Shown here: positions 54,280 to 63,585 of the stretch, in pieces
How the letters are laid out: each line of letters begins with the position of its first letter
Numbering within the stretch: the stretch's first letter is position 1
NCBI GenBank assembly: GCA_038030265.1
Contig: CM075943.1
Coordinates: 22,258,001-22,322,000, forward strand
DNA: 64,000 nucleotides
From: Corythucha ciliata
Lineage: Eukaryota; Arthropoda; Insecta; Hemiptera; Tingidae
Reading direction: 5' to 3'
Made by a program: the position numbers and the translations under genes
Notes under the pieces: generated by a model
What the model was told of the DNA's origin: nothing
What the model saw: only the letters and a program-made list of their open reading frames with translations
Databases searched by the model: none

Positions 54280-54620
54280 TTCTTAAAAGCTGGGAATTAT
54301 CGCGTTTTCTCAATTTTAACCGCGAATATAATCGTTTTTTCTGAACTTTTATCTGCGTAGGTACTTGTCCATCTGCGGGTACCGAATATTTAAGTATTCT
54401 TTTCACGTTCCCATTTTAATCCGCAAATTAGCGCTTCTTCTTTAGCCTTCTCCATTTAACCGCGAATCAGAGCATTTACTAAATTGTAGACTGGGCTCAG
54501 GGTTTTTCTCAATTGCAGCCGCGAATTAACCTTTTTTTCTCAATTTTAGCCACAAGTTAGCGCTTTATTCTCTCAATTTCAGCCAAAAATAGCCTCCATC
54601 AGAAACATGAATTGGCGTTT
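54280..54620. repeat. Partial degenerate array
   Basis: Repeated blocks like CTCAATTTTAGCCGCGAATTAGCG recur. The same blocks occur at the 3' ends of the arrays in introns 11 and 67, so this looks like a third, truncated copy of that element. Confidence 0.5.
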
Positions 54621-55708
54621 TACCCATATTCCATTCCAGCGGCGGCGAACGGTAGATTTTCCTCAGTGTTTGAACCAAAGTTGTTATTTATGTAGGTGTA
54701 TCTTTGGTTTGAACAGTGAATTTAGAAGGCTAAATTTACTGGTCAACAATTTTTTTTCAGGCCCAATAGGTACCGAGACGGATACAGCCCTTTACCAATG
54801 TGCAGTCAGTCAAATTTTCCCAAGTTTTAAAATTTCACTAAAATTATTTTTCGCATCGAATGGCGGGAACGGGCAAGGAATAAGGATAAAAGATAATTGG
54901 TAGGTCTATCGATGTGTACAAAATGGAAATTTTGGGGCCAAAGACATGAATTTTTTGTTAAAGTGATTCAAAGAAGGCAAAACGGATTAATTAGTTTCTC
55001 CCGTTCATCTGACTTTTTAGTAAAAAAAAAAAAAAAAAATCAAAAACACGATTTTCCGCGGGAAATTTAGGATTTGTACCCGTGTACCGCGTCCCATCAC
55101 GCAAACTATTTTCAAGTCCCGTCTCGCGACCGCGCGCACCCCTACTAGGGCGGTCCGCTTCCCTCGCCACAAACTTGGTAAGCTAATACTGACCGTTGGC
55201 ACAAAATCCTGAAATTAATCTGCATTTATGTACCTGTATTTCAACTTGCTTCCCTTAAATAAATAAGTTTATAAATAGCGCGGGGCCCCGGGAATCTGCC
55301 CCATATCTATGACATCACGTGATAACCTCGTATCTTAATTTTTGGTAATTTTCTTGAAATTAGTACGATCTGCCTGAAAACAAAACCTCGTGTGCTACCA
55401 TTCTGGGGCTTGAACTCCGGCCAAAAATATGTTTTCTGCTCTGTAAGGCCCCCAATGATGTCATCTGTACGTATCTGAACTTTTTTGGTTTTTTAATGAC
55501 GACTTCGTAACAGGAGAATATAAATTATGTAAATGGTGTCGACAGATTTTGCTTTGATTAGTAATTTCCCCTGTGCCAGGCCCACGAAATTATACTTCCT
55601 GCAGAGTAAACAATTTTTGTCCCTAGTGTAAAATTCGCTTTTTTTGAGATACCCACGAGGTTTTTATATGATGCCATCGATATGCCACTGAGCCATATAA
55701 ATGAAAAC
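54621..55708. other. Intergenic, no gene recognised
   Basis: An A run lies at 55022-55039. Nothing else was recognised. Confidence 0.4.
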
Positions 55709-55832
55709 GAGCATGACATTATGCTTCAATTTGTTGCATTATGTTCATCACTTTATGAATGAAAATGATTTGTATTCATGAATTGATGAACTTGATGAGC
55801 TTGAAAAAAAATTGAAGCATAAGGTCTTGCTC
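55709..55832. repeat. Inverted repeat (~124 bp)
   Basis: GAGCATGACATTATGCTTCAATTT at the left is matched by AAATTGAAGCATAAGGTCTTGCTC at the right, with inner ATGAATGAAAATG and TTCATGAATTGATGAA. MITE-like; only one copy seen. Confidence 0.6.
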
Positions 55833-56246
55833 TTTTTTATTCGTACTACTCGCTGTGTTAATCCAGCCCTGATGGTTATGAGTGAGCAAAGGAAATCTGA
55901 ATTCACTATTATCACTTATTACCGAAAATAATTTTGGTTCAACACAATGTTTTTTTTTTTTTTTAATCAGAGCGTGCCGCTCCTACGGAGTGCCGACTGG
56001 AGCAAATGCCTTTCCTACCCCCCCCCCTCACCACATAAATCCTACCCTGTTCATCAGCCCATCCCATTCAAATATAAAATTACGGGAAAATGGCGCTCTG
56101 GTTGAAAATTTTACTGATACACCGAGACTAAACCCCATGTCATATAACGTTACGTGAGCAGGAATCGCGCGATTTTAGCGTTTGTAGAGTGTCGGGCTAT
56201 TTTCATGTTCTGAACTTTAGTTTTAGTTTATCGGGTAAAAATAATG

Positions 56247-56644
56247 TTAAGGCGGGGTTTCAGGCGGGTCTCCTCGACCCCTTCCCAGTCGCCCCTCGCC
56301 TAAACTTCGCACATAAATTTTGGCTTCATTTCTGCATCAATATTCGATTTCAACGTCTCATTTTAATCTTCAGGAAGTTCTACAGTGACGTTAGATCTTG
56401 CTTTTCCAGATTTCATCCCAAAAATTACCTTAAAACACATTCAAGTTGTAAAGTGATTTGGGGTTATTTTAGGGATAAAATTTGAAAAAGCAAGATCTAA
56501 CGTCACTGTAGAACTTCCTGAAGATTAAAATGAGACGTTGAAATCGAATATTGACGCAGAAATGGAGCCAAAATTTATGTGCGAAGTTTAGGCGAGGGGT
56601 GACTGGGAAGGGGTCGAGGAAACCCGCCTGAAACCCCCCCTTAA
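56247..56644. mobile_element. piggyBac-like MITE flanked by TTAA, copy 2
   Basis: TTAA occurs at 56247-56250 and 56641-56644. Arms of about 170 bp are highly complementary: GGCGGGGTTTCAGGCGGGTC against GGTTTCCTCGACC-type sequence, through CGATTTCAACGTCTCATTTT and TTCAGGAAGTTCTACAGTGA. The architecture matches 4341-4744 (CTCGACC block, CTTCAGGAA block), though sequence identity is modest. It is non-coding. Confidence 0.75.
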
Positions 56645-56855
56645 GTGGTCACACGCATTACAAAAACACAAAATAGGACTCCGCGGACGTTTCTCGCTAT
56701 CAACTCGCGCTTCACAAAAATCGCTGAAATCACAGCTATCCCCGCTCACACAGGACGGGGCCAGAGACTTAAGTCGCGGTCTCGAGTGCATCAGTACAGG
56801 TACACTGACCTCGGTTTTGAGAATATGGAAGCCTCGGGTCGGGGCTAACCAAATA

Positions 56856-57475
56856 CAGTGGACTCCGCTTATTTGGGACACCGGATTATTGGGACAACCG
56901 CTTAATTGGGACAGTTTCACTGGAACGGAATCAAACTAGGGATAACTGTGTAAATTTACTCCGTTTAAATGGGACGAAACATCCTTTAATCGGGACAAAC
57001 TTGTCGAAAGAAAAAAAAAAAAAAAATCTAGTAGACTATCCTTTTTCCTCTTTTGAAGGGAGAAAAAAGGTGCTAGCACAGCTAGCCGAAAACGTTTCCC
57101 CCTATGTTTGTTTTTGTGCCCCGCGCCGACCACTTCAATGATCGCGTGGCAAAAAATTTTTGCTTGTTATTGCATTTTTTGGGTCTGTCTTCTTCTCGAT
57201 CACTACCTCCTCGCAAGCAACTTGGTCAGTGTGTAAGAGAGAAGTGTGTGCCTTGTCCTTCCTTTCTATGGATTCCTTATTGTGTACATATTTTTTGTCC
57301 TTTAATTTTGCGCACTGTAAAGTAGACTGGAAAATCACTAAAAACCACTCTTTTTTTATTTTAGGAACAACGAAATTTAGAGCGCATTTCAGGGAACTCC
57401 GCTTAATTGGGACCTCCGCTTAATCGGGACAAGAATGGATTTCCCCGACGTGTCCCAATTAAGCGGAGTCCACTG
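56856..57475. mobile_element. Pogo/Tigger-like MITE (~620 bp)
   Basis: The ends CAGTGGACTCCGCTTA and TAAGCGGAGTCCACTG are inverted and flanked by TA, the target duplication of Tc1/mariner/pogo elements. Inside each end, CGCTTAATTGGGAC-type subrepeats recur (56875-57000 and 57400-57440). CAGTGGA-type ends with repeated subterminal blocks are characteristic of pogo/Tigger relatives. No transposase is encoded; short open frames in the centre have no domain. Confidence 0.8.
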
Positions 57476-57582
57476 TATTGCCAGGAAAGAGAGTACCCCA
57501 CTACTCCCCTACAATTGGCCCCAATGCTTGAGATCGCCGCGGTTCTCGGAACGAAATCATGTGATATTGGGTCAAGTGATCA

Positions 57583-57722
57583 GGGGGATGATTCTGTAAC
57601 TTTTCCGTTTCGAATTTCCTATCGAAAAGTCATGTGATTTCATTCATTCTATTAAGAAATCAATGAAATCAGATGACTTTTCGATAGAAAATCCGATACG
57701 GAAAAGTTACATAATAGCCCCC
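57583..57722. mobile_element. MITE-like inverted repeat
   Basis: The ends GGGGGATGATTCTGTAACTT and AAGTTACATAATAGCCCCC are inverted. The inner arms TATCGAAAAGTCATGTGATT and AATCAGATGACTTTTCGATA pair well. Non-coding, about 140 bp. Confidence 0.75.
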
Positions 57723-58199
57723 AGTGTCGTTAAACTTCAGATTCAATGAGTCATGTACCTATGAGTCATGATGTATGAGTCCCTACTCCGTAGTGAGGGA
57801 TGGGCCATATATTTCCGTTTGATACCGAAGTCGTGCTACTTATCGGCAGGCAGACGGGCGGGGGGCAAAATTATCAGTTATGAAGCCATAATTATATAAT
57901 CGGTTCACAATCCCCACCCTTGCAGTCTATTTCACGAAATTAAATGCCATACACGTAGTCAAGTCATGATAACTGGTAAAATGATGGGATGATGATTGGG
58001 GGCATATAGGAGAAGAAATACTTCTCATTCATCATCAAAAATCCTCTCCTCTATGGTTTTTCATGGCATTTCAACGGTTAAAAGCAACTATAGAAAAAGC
58101 GATCCCTATTTGTCAAATGGAATTGTCGAATGAAACTTTTGTTTAAATGGCATTAGCTTTTCGCCACAGCCAAGTACAAGGTTGGTGATTTGCATTACA
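57723..58199. other. Intergenic, no gene recognised
   Basis: Low-complexity AT-rich sequence with no supported feature. Confidence 0.4.
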
Positions 58200-59334
58200 T
58201 GATTACCTATATGATTATCCCAGTCTCGTTCACAAATTCCACCATCACTTTATACACAGAAATGTTTCATGGGCTTATAATGGAATGGATGGGGAATAAG
58301 TCGCGTTAGTGCTGCAAGCATTTTTCTTCGAGGTATCTCATATTTTACACAAGTCGTAAAGATGTGTTCCGAGGATTCTGGTGACTGGCAAATTTTACCT
58401 TCATTGGACGACCCATAACCCAGCTCCAATTTTCTTTAAATATACACCGCAGAGACCGTGATGATGACGCAGAACCACGGACTTCTAACCACCAGATTGG
58501 AAATTATCCACTATTTCATTGTTACGTGTACCAACATGATACCGAAGTCGTATCACTTGCTTATCAGAATTACGCGGAATCTGTAATTCATTCAAAATTT
58601 CCAAAGCTTTGTGGTCGATACCCGGTTTGTGTCGTGTTGTTGGTGCTAGTCTGCTAGTGTTCTTTAGGAGCTCCAGCGCACTTTGGCTGTCCGAAGCTAC
58701 TTGGATTTTTGAAACATCCGTCGTTTTTGCATACTTTAATGCTTCCAAAATAGCAACCATCTCAGAACTATGAACACTGAACAAAGTACCGGCAGTTTAA
58801 ACATTTTCCATTCATTTTTTGGGGGGTCAAAGAAGGCAGCCCAACAACCCGACGCTTATTTGGACCCATCCGAGTAAGTAGAATATTGCCCGTCGAATTT
58901 TTTAAAATCAAAGGCTTTTGTCTTTCGTCCGACTGACAGCTCCGGTTTTCATATTCTAATACCGAAATATTCTGAGTGAGCACGGAAAAATCTACATCGT
59001 GAACTGGTGCTATAGGTACTGGATTTATGGACTAGATCGTATATGTTTCATGGCACGACGTAAAACTCTCCGAAATTACAGGGGAGTTTTTTTTTATCCA
59101 CCAATTATGTGTCAGTACCATCACGAAAAGATTATGGATTTTCTTGTACAGTTCACCATTTCCCGCCAACTATCTCCCAACATCTCACGTCGAATCTTTA
59201 AGGCAGCTCAGCACATTCAGAAAGCAGAGTGTCTATGGGTGTAGATTTCAAGCCACCCAAACACCTCCTAATACACTTATTCTGAATCACATTAAAGGGC
59301 CGTAACGCTGTTTGAGAGGCATTGCCCATAGAAA
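58200..59334 (-). mobile_element. LINE fragment with RNase H domain, 3' part
   Basis: Read on the minus strand, 59334-59203 encodes NASQTALRPFNVIQNKCIRR with CLGGLKSTPIDTLL, the region just after the reverse transcriptase core in many non-LTR elements. At 58983-58485 a decayed RNase H follows: SVHSSEMVAILEAL with VASDSQSALELL supply acidic active-site positions, and YHVGTRNNEIVD corresponds to the usual H-x-G...NE-x-D motif. A cysteine/histidine knuckle with SSEHIFTTC follows near 58350-58390. Frameshifts and stops break it. The RNase H points to an I/R1/LOA-type clade, different from the element that split it. Confidence 0.8.
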
Positions 59335-59674
59335 AAACATCCGTAATAAAATATTGCTCTTATAAAGGTTGCCCCGTACACACTAAACTGCAGCGTGCTA
59401 ACCCGCGGTACTCATTAAATGCATCTCACCAAACAATCGAACAAGTTCCTAACATCGCTTCACCAAAGCCGGCACTCACCTTCGTTACACAAGAAAAATT
59501 TTACAGTTCAGCACTGCATCAAAACATCCAAGTCCCCCCATACCAATCAAATCAGGTCAGCACGGATAACTCAGCACTCCATCAGATTATGGCAAAATTT
59601 GACACGTTGTTGGCAACCCTACAACCCCTTATCCACCTCCTCTCGGAAGTGATCCCAAAACTTCTGTCAAAATG
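59335..59674 (+). pseudogene. LINE ORF1, C-terminal remnant
   Basis: The frame encodes SYKGCPVHTKLQRANPR, the segment that follows the zinc knuckles in jockey-type ORF1 nucleic-acid-binding proteins. It ends with the amphipathic HQIMAKFDTLLATLQPLIHL tail. The stop TGA overlaps the ORF2 start as ATGA at 59672-59675, a common coupling of the two frames. The knuckles themselves are truncated away. Confidence 0.75.
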
Positions 59675-62361
59675 AATACCCCGACCTACACAACTTCAAT
59701 AAGAGTAGCCACATGGAATTTCAGGGGCATAACCAACAAATATCACGAACTAGAACTCTTCGTCAAACAAAATTGCATCGATATTCTCATGGCAACAGAA
59801 ACTAAGCTCTGCCCACAAGTAAAATTTTACATGCCCGGATTTAAGGTGTACCGATCTGATCACCCATCTGGAAACCGGAAAGGGGGCTCGCTATTGCTAG
59901 TTAATACTCACCTGCCTCACCACGAACTACCCCCTTACTGTGAGCCACACGCGCAGATAGCATCTATTGAAGTTTCAACCGAAACCAGTTCGTTTAAAAT
60001 TGGGGCTTTCTATTCAGCTCCCGAGAATACCACCACTTCTAGTATGTTTGCCCAAATATTCCAAATGATGAATAATCGATTTATACTGGGAGGCGATTTC
60101 AACGCCTAAGCACCCGCGCTGGGGCTCTTCACTAGCGAATCCCAGAGGTCGTTTACTAAACGACGTAATATTAAACCAACGGTTGAGCGTCTTCCATCCC
60201 ATCGAACCCACTCATTATCCCGACATTGCTACTCATGCTCCCGATATATTGGATTTCTTCATTGGACAACGAATGGATACACTTTGCGGTAACCCCTGCG
60301 TAAAACACGAACTATCCTCAGATCATTTCCCAGTCACTCTTGAAATAAACTCGCGTGTCCCGCTCACTACATCTCACAACCCATTACTTCGATACCCGGT
60401 AGACTGGATTAAATACAGAGACATCATAACAGCAAATACGTCCCTAAGTATCCCCTTCAAAACCCCTAGAGACATAGACATAGCTAGGTATTAGCAACCT
60501 AACTAAAATAATTCCAGTGGCAGCTACGAGTACTTCCGCTAGCTCTAACTCAACCTCTCCCTACCAAGCGTCACGACACCGTACTCCTCCGAATATAGAC
60601 TGAACGTCAAAAAAGCGGCCAAATCCCTCTGGTTATCTACAAAGTACCCCGCTCACAAACGGGCATTTAATAAGGCCTCTGAAGAGCTTCGCACCGCTCT
60701 ATCCAGACACAAAAGAGAAACCAAACTCCAGGAACTAGCACTATTAGATAGCAACAATGGAACATTGTGGAAGAAGACACGATCTATCACCAGGACTCCA
60801 ACTATAATTCCACCACTATGGCACAACAATACCTGGCATTCATCTCCTGCAGAAAAGGCGGAACTGTTCTCGTCAATACTAGAAACTCAATTTGCACCAA
60901 ATCCTACACAAAACGCATACTTCAATGAGCAGATCGAACAAAAGCTGGAAGCTCTCGCCTTTTAAAGAATTCTTCACACCAACCCAAGTGAATTCCACCA
61001 TTGCCAAATCGCACTCTAAAAAAGCACCGGGAAATGACAACATCGTCCAACCACTACTAAAAAATCTCCCACGTAAAGGATTAGTCCTACTAACATATAT
61101 CTACAATGCCATAGTACGTACGGGCTATTTCCCTCGACAATGGAAGCATGCTACTGTTATTATGCTGAAAAAACCAGGAAAACCAAAAAATGACCCCAGT
61201 AGTTATCGCCCCATAAGTTTGCTCTCTTTATTATCAAAAACATTAGAGCGACTCCTACTCCCCAAACTTCTCCACCACCTGGAGCCTATCCTTCCACCAT
61301 CGCAGTTCGGTTTCAGGCAAAGTCATTCATGCGCACAACAACTACACCGAGTAGTAGACCAAATCCTGGAAGCATACGAAGATAAGAAGTTCTGTGTCGG
61401 TCTATTCATTAACATAGAAAAAGCATTCGACAAGGTGTGGCACCAGGGTCTACTAGCTCGCCTGAAAGTGTTGCTACCTGACACATACTACCGGTTAATG
61501 CAGTTGTACCTTTCTCAACGAACCTATACGGTCAGGTGCAACTCCTATGCGTCTCGGAGTCGCTGCATCACTGCTGGAGTACCTCAAGGAAGCGTTATCG
61601 GTCCGCTCCTATACCTATGCTTTGCATCAAACATGCCAACCAGAAATTATATAAAGACAATGCAGTTTGCAGACGACGCAGCTTTTCTCTGCTCCGACAG
61701 CGATATAAACACCACCACGGCTAATCTTCAAGAACTCTGCGACAAATTAGGAAGATGGGCTCAAGATTGGAGAATCTCACTAAATCCGAATAAGTCACAG
61801 GCAGTAACATTCACTTACCGACGCAATTTCCTCACCCCAAACTTACAGCTATTAAGCTCTCCCATACCCCAATCAGAGAAAGTGCGATACCTAGGAGTCA
61901 ACCTGGACAAAAGATTAACATACAATGCTCACGTCACTGAAACATTGAAAACTTGCAGACACAGGTTTCACACCTTAAAACCAATCCTAGGAAATCACTC
62001 CCCCCTAGCACTGGAAACTAAAAGGCTGATCTACATAATGCTTCTTCGCCCCATCTGGATGTATGGAAGTGAGATCTGGGGTGGAGCTTCAAGATCACAA
62101 ATTCAAAGAATCCAGGTATACCAAAATCGAGTTCTGCGCTATATTTCTTCGGCTCCATGGTACGTACGCAATACACATATCCACAAAGACCTTGATGTAC
62201 TCTCCGTCGAAGACGTGCTCACCCAGAACTACAAGCGTCTAATCAACAGAATGGTAGATCACAGCAATGAGCTCATTTCAGAAATTCCACGATTGCTACC
62301 ACAACCACGGTCAGAAAGAAGACTCAAAAGAAGACATCACAGCGACAGGCTAGACATTTAG
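59672..62361 (+). pseudogene. LINE ORF2, endonuclease and reverse transcriptase (frameshifted)
   Basis: The start is the ATG at 59672. The apurinic-type endonuclease covers about 59700-60400: VATWNFRGI, ATETKL (catalytic Glu), LGGDFNA (catalytic Asp/Asn) and SSDHFPVTLEI (Ser-Asp-His). The reverse transcriptase covers about 61000-61900: KAPGNDNI, SYRPISLLSLLSKTLERL, FGFRQSHSCAQQL, IEKAFDKVWH, GVPQGSVIGPLLYL and the catalytic QFADDAAFL. One extra T at about 60107 shifts the frame right after GGDFNA. Further frame changes occur near 60490, between about 60540 and 60590, and near 60960. The RT part alone (60892-62361) is an uninterrupted 489-codon frame. The copy is therefore inactive but recent. 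Confidence 0.9.
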
Positions 62362-62576
62362 CTACCAATCAACTGTCCCACTCGTCCCGCTATGTACCTC
62401 AAATTTGTCAAATATGGTTCACCTAGGATCTAACTTGAGTACTTACGAATATTGAGGCCTAGCTACTGAGCTTGTGTCCTCTGTACATATTACACATTAA
62501 TTTTGTATACCAACTATTCCATCAGCAAAACTGTAGTGTACCTAGTACAATAAAGTTATCGTTTAAAAAAAAATCG

Positions 62577-62762
62577 TGGTTCGGTAAAAAATAAGCCCAA
62601 AGTAGGTTCCACTCTCCAGTTAATTACTGTTACTGCCCTCAAAATATTAAAGTAACGCTCGGTTCTTCCGATTAGAGAACCTATCCTACTGTACGCCCAA
62701 GAATTAATCGACTCTTTTGATTTAAATGAAATGCCCCCAAGTGTAACGTGCTCCGGGACCAT
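62577..62762 (-). mobile_element. LINE fragment, upstream piece of the split element
   Basis: On the minus strand this encodes RTERYFNILRAVTVINWRVEPT followed by LGLFF, which matches the stretch preceding the NASQTALRPFNVIQNK segment in related reverse transcriptases. It therefore continues the minus-strand LINE at 58200-59334 on the far side of the plus-strand insertion. Upstream of about 62765 no further LINE sequence was recognised. Confidence 0.6.
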
Positions 62763-62950
62763 TCGTCTACTTCTCGAGAATTCGCATATCTGAGAATGGA
62801 ACTCAAAATTGATGATAAAATAAAATTATATATAAATATTCAAGCAGACGCCCTCCAAAATGGTGTCGTGCGTCTACGGCCGGTTGCACCAACGGTTGTC
62901 GTGTTTTTAGCGCGCAATGAAAAAATCGTGATGCCTGCATGAATCCCTCC
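62763..62950. other. Intergenic, no gene recognised
   Basis: Short AT-rich spacer between the LINE complex and the hammerhead palindromes. Confidence 0.4.
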
Positions 62951-62971
62951 TCCCTCGTTGAGGTGCGTTAG

Positions 62972-63010
62972 AAACGAACCGGTTTCGGCTGTTCGCCATC
63001 TTCAGCGTCT
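62972..63010 (-). ncRNA. Hammerhead ribozyme-like motif, minus-strand twin
   Basis: Mirror of 63066-63104 with the same core and stems. The stem II loop is GAACA instead of GAGCA, so the arms have diverged by a loop base while the paired and core positions are kept. Confidence 0.6.
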
Positions 63011-63065
63011 GTAAGTACAACTGAAAACTTGTAGTTGTACTTCTGTTGTTGTCAGTTGTACTTAC

Positions 63066-63104
63066 AGACGCTGAAGATGGCGAGCAGCCGAAACCGGTTC
63101 GTTT
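63066..63104 (+). ncRNA. Hammerhead ribozyme-like motif, intact core
   Basis: Stem I pairs AGACG (63066-63070) with CGUUU (63100-63104), including one wobble. The core CUGAAGA fits CUGANGA. Stem II is GGC/GCC with loop GAGCA. The GAAA box starts at 63090, and stem III is the self-complementary ACCGGU (63093-63098), with predicted cleavage after U63099. One U lies between the core and stem II. Because stem III has no loop, two copies would have to pair, as described for small Penelope-associated hammerheads. Confidence 0.62.
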
Positions 63105-63344
63105 TTAACGCACCTCAACGAGGGAAGAGAGACAACGTAGGCTCCTACGGCTACAGTTTCATGTATGCATTACCTACTAACCCTCGTAGTCTAAGCGATC
63201 ACACTAACAATATCGAAAAAATCGTGCCTTCAGCGCGCACTACCTGTAATAACACCCTTGTCAAACTTTAATTCATTATACCGATGTAACGGAGTTACTC
63301 AGGACGAAATAAGTACAAATGTTGTCACTCCACGGGTGTTTTAT

Positions 63345-63389
63345 TAACCAAACCAGGTTTCAACCGCTCAGGGTCATCATCAGTGGTTA
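63345..63389 (-). ncRNA. Hammerhead ribozyme-like motif, best stem I
   Basis: On the minus strand, stem I is six perfect pairs: UAACCA before the core and UGGUUA after the cleavage site. The core is CUGAUGA. Stem II is GACC/GGUU around CUGAGC. The GAAA box follows, then ACCUGGU as a self-complementary minimal stem III. The same extra U follows the core. This is the most convincing of the six motifs. Confidence 0.65.
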
Positions 63390-63497
63390 TCACAGGGAGT
63401 TGAATCACAAGAAAATGAAACCGTGGTGTTATACCACTTGTCAAACATCAACTCTAGTTGATGTTTGACAAGTGGATTGTGACTCAACTCCCTGTGT

Positions 63498-63541
63498 TAA
63501 CCACTGATGATGACCGTGAGTGGTTGAAACCTGGTTTAGTA
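63498..63541 (+). ncRNA. Hammerhead ribozyme-like motif, diverged stem I
   Basis: The core CUGAUGA, stem II GACC/GGUU, GAAA and ACCUGGU match the minus-strand twin. After the predicted cleavage site the sequence reads UAGUAAA instead of UGGUUA, so stem I has mismatches. This copy may be decaying. Confidence 0.5.
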
Positions 63542-63585
63542 AATAAAAAACCCGTGGAGTGACAACATCTCGTACTTATTTCGTC

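Larger units (their letters stand above)
59335..62574 (+). mobile_element. Jockey-clade LINE, 5'-truncated, inserted in another LINE
   Basis: The element contains the end of ORF1, an ORF2 with endonuclease and reverse transcriptase, a short 3' UTR, AATAAAG at about 62550 and a terminal A run at about 62564-62573. The lack of an RNase H domain and the C-terminal APWYVRN and ERRLKRRHHSDRL segments fit the jockey clade. The 5' part including most of ORF1 is missing, as expected from incomplete target-primed reverse transcription. Exact insertion borders are inferred from where the minus-strand host LINE stops. Confidence 0.85.
62951..63125. mobile_element. Palindrome with two hammerhead-like motifs, second element
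   Basis: The arms 62951-63024 and 63052-63125 are near-perfect reverse complements (TCCCTCGTTGAGGTGCGTTA against TAACGCACCTCAACGAGGGA). They are separated by a 27-nt centre. Each arm contains one hammerhead-like motif, giving one on each strand. The sequence outside the motif is unrelated to the palindrome at 8108-8391. Confidence 0.7.
63303..63585. mobile_element. Palindrome with two hammerhead-like motifs, third element
   Basis: The outer arms 63303-63410 and 63478-63585 are inverted (GACGAAATAAGTAC against GTACTTATTTCGTC, and TTGTCACTCCACGGGTGTTT against its near complement). A perfect inner hairpin at 63434-63475 (CCACTTGTCAAACATCAACT) is separate from the arms. The arms carry one hammerhead-like motif each. 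The TGTTTGACAAGTGG hairpin resembles the GTGTTTGACACGCC centre of the 8.1 kb palindrome in position. Confidence 0.7.
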
